Source: a virus
DNA: 22,189 nucleotides
Direction: 5' to 3' (one strand)
IMG/VR virus record: IMGVR_UViG_3300038397_000066
Location: 1 to 22,189 of that record
Part shown: positions 16,026-22,189 of the stretch, piece after piece
How the letters are laid out: every line of letters begins with the position of its first letter
Numbering within the stretch: position 1 is the stretch's first letter
Program-made: the position numbers and the translations under genes
The notes under the pieces: generated by a model
Database searches by the model: none
What the model was told of the DNA's origin: nothing
Seen by the model: the letters and a program-made list of their open reading frames with translations, nothing else

Positions 16026-18217
16026 ACAACAACTCTCTGCCGCTTGACAACATAGACGAAAGCGGTACGCCACCGAAAGCCAGACTCTCCTCCGCAGAGG
16101 CCGTGGTTGATCTGGTGAAAATGCTGGCCCGAGCCGACCAAGACCGTAGCCGCGTGAGGGCGAAGGTGAAAGGGATTGTGGACGGCAACCCGCCGTACAG
16201 CTCGGCGCAGCTCAAGCGTACCGGCCAATCGTACCGCACCAATGTCAACTTTAGGGAGGCCGAGGCTTTCTTCGCGATTGCGCTCACCGCCTTTTATGAC
16301 GTATTCAGCGAAACCCCCACCTACGCCACCGTCAAGACCAACGTCGGGACGGACGCCGAGCGGGTACAGTATAGCCGAGTGTTGACCGAGGAGTTTGACC
16401 GGCTACAGAAGAACGACAGAGAGTTTGATTACACGATGCAGCTCTCGCAGCACGAGATGGTGCTGTTCGGGTCTGGGCCGCTGACGTTCGAGAACCCCAC
16501 CAGCTGGAAAGCCAGAGCGATCAAGTCGGGCGATCTTCTGCTACCAGAGAACACCCGCAGTAACCCGAGCGATTGGGAGGTTGCGGTCGTTCGTCGGCGC
16601 TACCAAGCGCACGAGATTTATGCGTACATTCGTGACACGAAGGCAGCCACCACGGTGGGCTGGGACGTGGAGGCGACCCGCAAAGCCATCATCCAGTCGG
16701 GGCCGGAAAGCTATCAGCGCCACGGTAACTGGGAGTGGCATCAGCAAAAAATCAGAAACAACGATCTACACTACTCTGCCCAATGCAGCTTGATTAGTGC
16801 CGCCCACGTTTATGTGCGGGAATACCCGCAGGCCGACGAGGCGGAGGGAAAGATCAGCTGCTACATTGTGCAAGAGGACGGGAAGGATTTCCTCTACAAG
16901 CACGTCGGCAAGTACGACAGCTGGGATCAAGTGATGCACCCGATGTACTACGACAAGGGCGACGGCCAGCATCACAGCGTCAAGGGGTTGGGCGTGAAGA
17001 TGTACCCCATCATTGAGCTGAAGAACCGGCAGAAGTGTCATATGATTGACGTAGCAGCGACCGCGTCATCTATGCAACTGCAAGCCGAGACGCCCGAGGC
17101 GATGCAGAAGGCAAGCGTTGTTCAGATGGGGCCATACTCCATCCTACCAGCCGGTTATCGTGTTGTGCAGAGGCAATTCTCCGGCATTGTGGATGCACCG
17201 ATGGCGGTGGATCGCGAGCTGGAAGGTGTGATGCAGTCCAACCTCTCGCAGTACAGACAGCGCCTAGACAAGCCGCAAGGGAATCCAAAGACAGCGACCG
17301 AAGTTCAAGCAATTGTGCAGCAGGCCAGCGTGTTGGGTAAAACGCAGATCGCCCGATACTACCAACAGCTGGATCACTTTTTTTCCGAGCGATATAGACG
17401 GGCGGCGAACCCTAACGTGACGGATGCGGAGGCGGTTGAGTTTCAGAAAAGATGTGTGGGGCGTGGTGTGCCGAAGGAGGCACTCACCAACCTCGACTAT
17501 GTTCAAGCCTCGCGCAACTACGGCCAAGGGTCGGCATTCCTTCGGATGCAGACAATCTCCGGCCTAATGCAAATAGCTGGACAGCTGCCCGAGTCTGGGC
17601 GGGACGCTTTGTTGCGGGACTACATTGCCGCGCTGGCAGGCCAACAGCAAGTGGGCCGCTATATGGTGGGGCCGGAGCAGGATATTTACGCCAAAGACCA
17701 AATTGCGGAGGCGAACATTGAGAACGCCGTTATGCAAATGGGAAACCCAGTCATCATTACCGACTCGCACAACCACTCGCTGCACGCCCAAACACATCTA
17801 GCAAAAGGTACAGAAATGGCGCAGGCGATCCAGCAGGGGGGCGATCCGGCATCTGCTGCACAGTTTTTCAGTTTGCTGATCCCGCACACCGAGGAGCACC
17901 TCGGTATGTTGGGGGCTGACGATTCTCGCAAGGACGAGGTGAAACAGCTGGGCGAGCAGCTGCAAGAGTTGTCTGGTTTCGCCAACGAGGTGGCCAACCA
18001 AGTGGCGCAGCAGATGGAGCAGGCTCAAGCCGCGCAGATGGAACAGCAAGCGCAGGCTGAAGCTGGGCCAGCGCCGGAGGAGCAGATGAAGATGGCCTCT
18101 ATGGAGAGAGACGAGGCTCGCAAGGACGCCGCGCTGCAAGCAGAGATAGGCAGAAGCGAGGCGAAGATGAGGCAAGAGATGGCGCTGGCTGATGCTAAAT
18201 CAGCCGCCGCTTTGTAA
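16022..18217 (+). CDS. Portal protein (head-tail connector)
   Basis: 731 residues. I choose ATG 16022, which overlaps the upstream TGA as ATGA, rather than the TTG 21 bases earlier. Features of podovirus-type portals: an N-terminal helical part, KGIVDGNPPYSSAQLK with QSYRTNVNFREAEAFF soon after, and EMVLFGSGPLTFENPTSWKA. A wing/stem follows, then the helical part PKTATEVQAIVQQASVLGKT and YYQQLDHFFSERYRRA. The C-terminal tail is Gln/Ala/Glu-rich and probably coiled coil (MEQAQAAQMEQQAQAEAG). It forms the dodecameric ring at one capsid vertex through which terminase pumps DNA. The gene order terminase, zinc protein, portal, small protein, scaffold, capsid supports this. Confidence 0.88.
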   Translation: MNNNSLPLDNIDESGTPPKARLSSAEAVVDLVKMLARADQDRSRVRAKVKGIVDGNPPYSSAQLKRTGQSYRTNVNFREAEAFFAIALTAFYDVFSETPTYATVKTNVGTDAERVQYSRVLTEEFDRLQKNDREFDYTMQLSQHEMVLFGSGPLTFENPTSWKARAIKSGDLLLPENTRSNPSDWEVAVVRRRYQAHEIYAYIRDTKAATTVGWDVEATRKAIIQSGPESYQRHGNWEWHQQKIRNNDLHYSAQCSLISAAHVYVREYPQADEAEGKISCYIVQEDGKDFLYKHVGKYDSWDQVMHPMYYDKGDGQHHSVKGLGVKMYPIIELKNRQKCHMIDVAATASSMQLQAETPEAMQKASVVQMGPYSILPAGYRVVQRQFSGIVDAPMAVDRELEGVMQSNLSQYRQRLDKPQGNPKTATEVQAIVQQASVLGKTQIARYYQQLDHFFSERYRRAANPNVTDAEAVEFQKRCVGRGVPKEALTNLDYVQASRNYGQGSAFLRMQTISGLMQIAGQLPESGRDALLRDYIAALAGQQQVGRYMVGPEQDIYAKDQIAEANIENAVMQMGNPVIITDSHNHSLHAQTHLAKGTEMAQAIQQGGDPASAAQFFSLLIPHTEEHLGMLGADDSRKDEVKQLGEQLQELSGFANEVANQVAQQMEQAQAAQMEQQAQAEAGPAPEEQMKMASMERDEARKDAALQAEIGRSEAKMRQEMALADAKSAAAL

Positions 18218-18230
18218 GTTAAGCAACTAG

Positions 18231-18515
18231 ATGACACTAACAGAATGGACTGGCTCGTCTTCCGCAGTAGAGGAGGCGAGGGAGCTTATGGGTGGGGCAA
18301 CCTTTCAAGCGATGAAAGAGGTGCTACGCGAGGAGTCGCCGATGGTGAGGGTTCCCCTACCGTTCGGCTCGTCGGCCACCGACTACGCCTACGCTCACGG
18401 GATGCAAAAGGGATATGAATTTTCGCTGAAGGTTCTGAAGGCAATGGGGCAAAGTACCCCAGAGATGCCGGAAGAGCCGGAGGCGACATTTAGCAGGAGC
18501 AATAGCAATGAGTGA
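18231..18515 (+). CDS. Small hypothetical protein between portal and scaffold
   Basis: A 94-residue soluble protein beginning MTLTEWTGSSSAVEEAREL, with a helical middle (AHGMQKGYEFSLKVLKAMG) and an acidic, disordered-looking tail (PEMPEEPEATF). It starts 13 bases after the portal stop and overlaps the scaffold start by 8 bases. Small uncharacterised genes at this spot are frequent in podovirus-like genomes. I recognise no family. The tight overlap supports it being real. Confidence 0.7.
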   Translation: MTLTEWTGSSSAVEEARELMGGATFQAMKEVLREESPMVRVPLPFGSSATDYAYAHGMQKGYEFSLKVLKAMGQSTPEMPEEPEATFSRSNSNE

Positions 18516-19602
18516 AGACACACTAACCGAGGCAAGTCCGGCGGCAGTTAAGGGAAACCCTAGCTTGTTGGCGGAAACGAACGACAACATCACCAGTATG
18601 GCAGACGCTTTCAAGGAAGCGATGTCGAGTGATCCAGCCCCCGCTGCCGAGCCAGCTGAACCAGCACCCGCTGCCGACCCACCACCGGCGGAGGATAAGG
18701 CAGAGTCCAGATCGTCGAAGGACTTCAAGCTCATCAAGCAAGAGCGCGACGAAGCCCGCAGCCAGATCGAGGAGATACAAGGCAAAGTCTCCGAACTGGA
18801 GCTGAAGACTTCTACTACAGAGGAGTACGACAGCCTCAAGACGCAGTTCGACGAGTTGAGTGAGGCGTTGAGTGTCTCCAATCTGGAGCGACACCCAAAG
18901 TTTAAGGAACAGTTTACCAAGCCAATCAACGACCAGATCGAGCGTGCGCTGGTGTATGTGCCGGAGGAGCAGCGGTCGGAGATGATTAAGCTCTTAAAGC
19001 TGCCAGCTAGCCCGCGCCGTGCGGACGCGCTGGACGAGCTGACGGGCGACTTGCCCGCCTCACGGCAGGCATATCTCCAGAGTGCAATCAGCCGCATTGA
19101 TGAGATTGCGCACCAACGGGATGAGAAGCTGGAAAGCAGCAAGTCCAGCTACGATCAGCTGGTGGCTGATGAGAAGGCTGGCAGCGAGGCGCAGTCTGCG
19201 GAGCGCAACAAAGCGCTGGAGCGTTCGTTTGGCACGATGTTGCGCGAGGCTCAAGAGAATATCCCGATCTACCAGACCCGCGAAGGGGATGAGGAGTGGA
19301 ACTCTGGGGTCAAGGAGCGCGTCGGCTTGGCGAGGCGAATACTTATGGAGCAGAACAGCTTCGAGGATGCGGCAACTGCCGCCCTATGGGCCGCAAGCGG
19401 CGGGGCGCTGGTGGAACAGAACGCTGGACTGGTGGAACACAACCGCCGCCTTCAAGCGGAAGTCAACAAGTTGACAGGCGCAGAGCCAAGCACGGCGGGC
19501 ATATCCGCAGACGGCAAGCCGAAGGCGGTGGAGAACAGCTCGTTCAGCGATAAAGTGATGGGCGAGCTGCGCGACTTGGGTATCCGAGGCGCAACGCGAT
19601 AA
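18508..19602 (+). CDS. Capsid scaffold protein (candidate)
   Basis: A 364-residue, highly charged protein directly upstream of the capsid gene. Residues about 43-68 form a Pro/Ala/Glu low-complexity linker (DPAPAAEPAEPAPAADPPPA). Residues about 70-125 form a strong heptad-type coiled coil (QERDEARSQIEEIQGKVSEL), with more helix and coiled coil to about 340. The C-terminus ends KVMGELRDLGIRGATR, basic and helical as expected for a capsid-contacting scaffold tail. Length, composition and position all fit a scaffold that guides prohead assembly and then leaves. AGGAG about 10 bases before the ATG is a good ribosome site. No protease motif was seen. Confidence 0.8.
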   Translation: MSEDTLTEASPAAVKGNPSLLAETNDNITSMADAFKEAMSSDPAPAAEPAEPAPAADPPPAEDKAESRSSKDFKLIKQERDEARSQIEEIQGKVSELELKTSTTEEYDSLKTQFDELSEALSVSNLERHPKFKEQFTKPINDQIERALVYVPEEQRSEMIKLLKLPASPRRADALDELTGDLPASRQAYLQSAISRIDEIAHQRDEKLESSKSSYDQLVADEKAGSEAQSAERNKALERSFGTMLREAQENIPIYQTREGDEEWNSGVKERVGLARRILMEQNSFEDAATAALWAASGGALVEQNAGLVEHNRRLQAEVNKLTGAEPSTAGISADGKPKAVENSSFSDKVMGELRDLGIRGATR

Positions 19603-19700
19603 GGCTTAATTGACGGTAATACGGGGCCGTGGATGGCGGCGTAACCTATTGGTTGCCTCAATCGCTGTCATTAGTTGCACCCCAGCTGGCTGCGTCTACG

Positions 19701-19727
19701 GGTAAGCCGGTTGCCGTCATTTTTTTT
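19701..19727 (+). terminator. Weak intrinsic terminator candidate after scaffold
   Basis: GGTAA (19701-19705) can pair with TTGCC (19711-19715) using one G-U pair and a 5-base loop. After four more bases comes a run of eight T (19720-19727). The stem is short, so termination would be partial at best. Confidence 0.3.
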
Positions 19728-19730
19728 CAA

Positions 19731-19743
19731 CAAACCGTTTGAC
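19731..19743 (+). promoter_or_regulatory. 13-base element CAAACCGTTTGAC, copy 2
   Basis: Identical in all 13 bases to the minus-strand element at 12713-12701 in the divergent promoter region. It contains the palindrome CAAAC-C-GTTTG and a TTGAC core pointing toward the capsid gene. No matching -10 box sits 16-18 bases downstream, so a regulator-binding site is at least as likely as a -35 box. Confidence 0.45.
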
Positions 19744-19778
19744 GAAACCGGGAACTCGTTGCACAACAAAAACGCGCT

Positions 19779-19811
19779 GTGAGTTAGGCGCATAAATTTA
19801 GCTCACTTTTT
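19779..19811 (+). terminator. Intrinsic terminator candidate or leader hairpin
   Basis: GTGAGTTA (19779-19786) pairs with TAGCTCAC (19799-19806) over 8 pairs including one G-U, with a 12-base loop, directly followed by TTTTT (19807-19811). It could end transcripts from the terminase-scaffold operon, or act as partial attenuation so that capsid message is made separately. Confidence 0.45.
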
Positions 19812-19929
19812 AGCCTTATAGCGAGTGGCAATCGCACCGGCCCAATCGGGACTGGCCGACCGAACAAGAGGCGTATGCGCCCCCTTCCGTGTGGGAGTGT
19901 GGTGTTGCGTCATTAGTTAGAACCCTTTT

Positions 19930-19939
19930 AAGGAAAGGA
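19930..19939 (+). promoter_or_regulatory. Strong ribosome binding site that fixes the capsid start
   Basis: AAGGAAAGGA lies 6 bases before ATG 19946. It is by far the best Shine-Dalgarno in the window and decides the start against the longer GTG-initiated frame at 19889. It fits the high output expected of a capsid gene. Confidence 0.85.
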
Positions 19940-19945
19940 TTTATT

Positions 19946-21199
19946 ATGGCTTGTTCAAATGTATTTGATGCTTTTGCGATTGCTACCGAAAATCTTTCGG
20001 ATGAGGTTTTTCGCAATGCTTCTTATCGTTCTGTGTGGCTTAATGCTATTCCTCGCGGAACTTTTGAGACGGGTGTTGGAACCACCAAGACTACGTTCGC
20101 TATCGAGAATAGCGAACCAACGGATGACACGGAAACGTGGGCGGCAATCACCAACACCCAAGTGATTGGTGGTTCAGATGGCGGGGCCGGTGGCTCTTGT
20201 GCCAGCTCATACACCGATGTGGAAGTGGGCTACACCAGCCGCACTTATAACCCAGAGGAATTTGCCCTTCGCGGGCCAATTATCTGTAAGGATGATCTGA
20301 TTTACGATCATAACGTGGACACGTTCCTTCGCGCCTATGTGGAGGAAATGACCAAGCGAGCGCAGCGCAGCTGGGAGAAACGCTACGAGAATCTCTATAT
20401 GAAATTCGCGTCGAAAGTTCCAGCTGGCAACGGCTTGTCGATTGTGGACACAGAAGGAGAGGTTGAGGCGGTTGCCGTAGAGGCGGCCACTTCCACAGTC
20501 ACGCAGCAGCTGCTTGACCAGCTGGCGGTTGATCTGATTGACCGTGGCGCGACTAACCCAGACAGCAATGGCTGGATTGGTTATGGCGAAGCTGGCCCCG
20601 TGTTTCCGCTCTTGATCGGGCTGGAAGCTAGTCAGCAGCTTGCGCTGCACGGCGAACTGCGGAACGACTTCCGTCACGCCGAATCGGGTAAAGGATCAGC
20701 TTCCGAGCTGATGAGCAGATTGGGTGCTACGCGGCAGATTAAAAACTTCCGCCACATCCCTAACCTTCGCCCAGCTAGGTTCTCCTATGCATCCGGCAAA
20801 TACGTTCGCGTACCGCAGTATTTGATGAGTAGTGCCACGAAGGGCAAGAAGGCGGTATTGAACCCCTCTTGGCAGACAGCCGTTTATGAGGCTGCAATCA
20901 TACTGAACCCATCGGTGTTCACCTCGGAGATTGTTCCGCCGGTAAACTCTGCTGGTGGTGTCAGCTGGAATCCCACCACCTATATGGGTGAGTGGAAATG
21001 GGTCACAGGCGGCAGCAAGATTCAAGCTGCGAACGCGGACTGTGAAGACCCGCTGGATAAGCTGGGTCGGCATTATGCCGAGTTCAAGCACGCTGCTAGG
21101 CCCGAGTTCCCGAACCACGGGATGACGGTTATATTCAAGCGTGCCTGCGGCCTGACGAATGACATCACGATAAGTGATGTCACCGCCTGCACCGTTTAA
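19946..21199 (+). CDS. Major capsid protein
   Basis: A 417-residue protein begun at ATG 19946 after the strong ribosome site. It opens MACSNVFDAFAIATENLSDE and runs through alternating helix and strand: WLNAIPRGTF (31-40), EEFALRGPIICKDDLIYDHN (104-123), then a long helix DTFLRAYVEEMTKRAQRSWE (125-144) like the spine helix of HK97-fold capsids. Later parts include GPVFPLLIGLEASQQL and a C-terminal beta region (YMGEWKWVTGG, HGMTVIFKRACGL). Position after the scaffold, between a leader and a strong terminator, supports major capsid protein. The HK97 fold is inferred; no signature motif proves it. Codons are smooth (GCT, GTT, CTT early), as in a highly expressed gene. Confidence 0.87.
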   Translation: MACSNVFDAFAIATENLSDEVFRNASYRSVWLNAIPRGTFETGVGTTKTTFAIENSEPTDDTETWAAITNTQVIGGSDGGAGGSCASSYTDVEVGYTSRTYNPEEFALRGPIICKDDLIYDHNVDTFLRAYVEEMTKRAQRSWEKRYENLYMKFASKVPAGNGLSIVDTEGEVEAVAVEAATSTVTQQLLDQLAVDLIDRGATNPDSNGWIGYGEAGPVFPLLIGLEASQQLALHGELRNDFRHAESGKGSASELMSRLGATRQIKNFRHIPNLRPARFSYASGKYVRVPQYLMSSATKGKKAVLNPSWQTAVYEAAIILNPSVFTSEIVPPVNSAGGVSWNPTTYMGEWKWVTGGSKIQAANADCEDPLDKLGRHYAEFKHAARPEFPNHGMTVIFKRACGLTNDITISDVTACTV

Positions 21200-21216
21200 G
21201 GCGTAGTAGTTTATAG

Positions 21217-21260
21217 CTGGTGGCTCGCTCCGTTATGCGAGCGGGCTGCCAGTTTTTTTT
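21217..21260 (+). terminator. Strong intrinsic terminator after the capsid gene
   Basis: GCTCGC (21223-21228) pairs with GCGAGC (21237-21242), enclosed by CTGG (21217-21220) and CCAG (21249-21252). Eight T (21253-21260) follow at once. It isolates the capsid transcript from the fibre genes downstream. Confidence 0.88.
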
Positions 21261-21295
21261 AATTTAGATAAAGTTGAAGCAGTAGAAAACACTTT

Positions 21296-21706
21296 ATGAA
21301 CAATCCACAAATATATTCAGACGGAGTAGTTAACTCCATTCAAGACTCCCCCCTCCGCGTACAGAACAAGATACTTGGTGCGCTTAAAAATATGGGTGGG
21401 GCGGCAAGCACGATCAGTACAGACGATGTTATTGGCGTCACCGCGACAGCGGGGCAGGCGTTAGCGGCTAATGCGTCTCGAAAATTCCTTACCGTCCAAA
21501 ACGTCGGAACCTCAAAGGTTTATATTCGGTTTGGGTCGGCCCCAACGATAGGAGCCACGCAGAATTTCTCTTATATTTTAGCGCCAGCGAGCGGGCAAGA
21601 TGAGGGCGATGGTGGGGTGATGACATTAGAAGGCTACATCGGCTCTGTCTGGGTTGTGTGCGCCGCCGGTAAATCTTCCACAGTTACCGCAACCGACTTC
21701 AATTGA
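21296..21706 (+). CDS. Small beta-rich virion protein (decoration or fibre-associated, candidate)
   Basis: A 136-residue protein. After a helical start (VVNSIQDSPLRVQNKILGAL, 11-30), residues about 45-136 form a beta-sandwich-like pattern: FLTVQNVGTSKVYIRFG (64-80), YILAPASG (93-100), GYIGSVWVVCAAG (113-125), ending STVTATDF. Similar small beta domains with a VQNxGTxxVYxRFG strand and a closing VWxxCAAG strand occur in phage head-decoration and fibre-base proteins. The gene follows the capsid terminator and ends 1 base before the next ATG. Weak ribosome site. Function is inferred from position. Confidence 0.65.
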   Translation: MNNPQIYSDGVVNSIQDSPLRVQNKILGALKNMGGAASTISTDDVIGVTATAGQALAANASRKFLTVQNVGTSKVYIRFGSAPTIGATQNFSYILAPASGQDEGDGGVMTLEGYIGSVWVVCAAGKSSTVTATDFN

Positions 21707-21707
21707 T

Positions 21708-22189
21708 ATGAGTGTAAAACTTACAAATCTTGGGGGCGCTGGCATCCGCTCTGGCGGCGTAACAGTCGAAAACGAGCCGATCATCAAATCCGATGGTGCT
21801 GGCGAGGTGATGCAATGGCAACCGTCTGACGGTGCGGCTGATGGTATTTTCATAGCAGAAGGTGGTTCTGCGGGTGATCCGTTGCGATTGGGTATTGGTG
21901 TCGCGTCACCGACAGTACCATTAGATGTAGCTGGTAATGTTAATATTTCAAGTGCTAGTTATGGGTATCAAATTCAAGGAACAAGCGTATTAGGTTATGC
22001 GGGTGGCAATGTTGTTGTTGGCGATCTTGGGGGTGGTGTTGCTTTAGAGTATATTGGTGCGTCCAAACTAACCACAACCGCAACGGGAATCACAGTCGGC
22101 AATCTGGACATTGGCCACGGTTTAAGTGGCAACGTGGAAAGCACGGCAGTTGGTTACACTGCGCTGGATTCAAATGCAACCCACATAAC
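21708..22189 (+). CDS. Tail fibre / trimeric adhesin, N-terminal part only
   Basis: ATG 21708 opens a frame that stays open for 160 codons to the window edge. The N-terminus (MSVKLTNLGGAGIRSGGVTV) leads into a beta-rich Gly/Val part (DPLRLGIGV, PLDVAGNVNISSA, VVVGDLGGGVALEYIGASKL). It ends in STAVGYTALDSNATH, the start of a TAVGxxAL-type repeat known from trimeric autotransporter heads and phage fibres that often end in an intramolecular chaperone domain. I infer a second host-recognition fibre. The C-terminus is outside the window. It starts 1 base after the upstream stop. Confidence 0.75.
   Translation, partial: MSVKLTNLGGAGIRSGGVTVENEPIIKSDGAGEVMQWQPSDGAADGIFIAEGGSAGDPLRLGIGVASPTVPLDVAGNVNISSASYGYQIQGTSVLGYAGGNVVVGDLGGGVALEYIGASKLTTTATGITVGNLDIGHGLSGNVESTAVGYTALDSNATHI

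Larger units (their letters stand above)
19603..19945 (+). promoter_or_regulatory. Roughly 340-base non-coding leader between scaffold and capsid genes
   Basis: No convincing gene lies here; a GTG-initiated extension of the capsid frame from 19889 is judged not real. The stretch holds a weak hairpin plus T8 (19701-19727), the 13-base CAAACCGTTTGAC element (19731-19743) and a stem-loop followed by T5 (19779-19811). Further small hairpins are at 19821-19835 (GCGA...TCGC), 19838-19858 (CGGCC...GGCCG) and 19870-19881 (GGCG TATG CGCC). GTCATTAGTT appears twice, near 19667 and 19911. It probably separates capsid expression from upstream genes and may carry its own promoter or a structured leader. 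No good -10 box was found. Confidence 0.55.

Noticed and set aside
19889-19945. GTG-initiated N-terminal extension of the major capsid protein
   Set aside because: The extension has no ribosome site. The ATG at 19946 has an excellent one at 6 bases, and the extra 19 residues look like translated leader.
19603-19945. A tRNA or other standard RNA gene in the leader
   Set aside because: The hairpins do not form a cloverleaf and there is no TTCGANTC-type T-loop. No known riboswitch consensus was recognised.
1-22189. CRISPR array, insertion sequence, integrase or attachment site
   Set aside because: No regularly spaced repeats, transposase-like or recombinase-like proteins, or duplicated att-like sequences were seen.

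Overview
The window is a structural-gene block of a tailed double-stranded DNA phage (or a prophage of one), most likely podovirus-like. It contains a large terminase, portal, scaffold and major capsid protein. It also has a tail and ejection-protein cluster with no tape-measure or major tail-tube gene in view, plus two or three fibre-type adhesins. The host is probably a Gram-negative member of the Planctomycetota-Verrucomicrobiota-Lentisphaerota group. The main hint is a prepilin-type (pseudopilin) gene of the kind that group carries in large numbers, sitting inside the phage packaging operon. That host call is an inference from protein style and was not tested by any search.

Layout: two blocks diverge from a short palindromic regulatory region at about 12628-12713. 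The leftward block (12627 down to 1 and beyond) reads: collagen-like fibre/adhesin, an 818-residue tail protein with a beta-propeller look, a 36-residue ORF, a tail-collar-type adhesin, a head-tail adaptor candidate, a glycine-rich internal virion protein, a helical hydrophilic protein, and a giant protein of at least 1811 residues that leaves the window. Genes are packed tightly and three junctions are TAATG stop/start overlaps, so the block is very likely one operon with translational coupling. The rightward block (12699 to the end) reads: terminase large subunit, pseudopilin, cysteine-rich zinc-binding protein, portal, a 94-residue protein, scaffold, a roughly 340-base non-coding leader, major capsid protein, a clear terminator, a small decoration or fibre-like protein, and the start of a tail fibre/adhesin.

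Functionally, the rightward genes build and fill the head. The leftward genes build the tail and load the proteins that are probably ejected with the DNA. The giant last gene is a polyvalent-type protein: an N-terminal NPWEDGWE repeat, hydrophobic glycine-rich stretches and characteristic polyvalent-associated segments. Around residues 1110-1285 it carries a stretch that reads like a two-domain (region 2 plus region 4) sigma-70/ECF-type module. If real, the phage would inject a sigma-like protein with its genome. This and the phage-borne pseudopilin are the two most unusual items.

Other observations: the palindromic divergent promoter region shares a 13-base element with the leader of the capsid gene, and the hexamer CAGCTG is very over-represented throughout (about 50 or more sites by eye). 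No tRNA, rRNA, CRISPR, integrase, lysis or replication gene was seen. The small terminase subunit is also not in the window.
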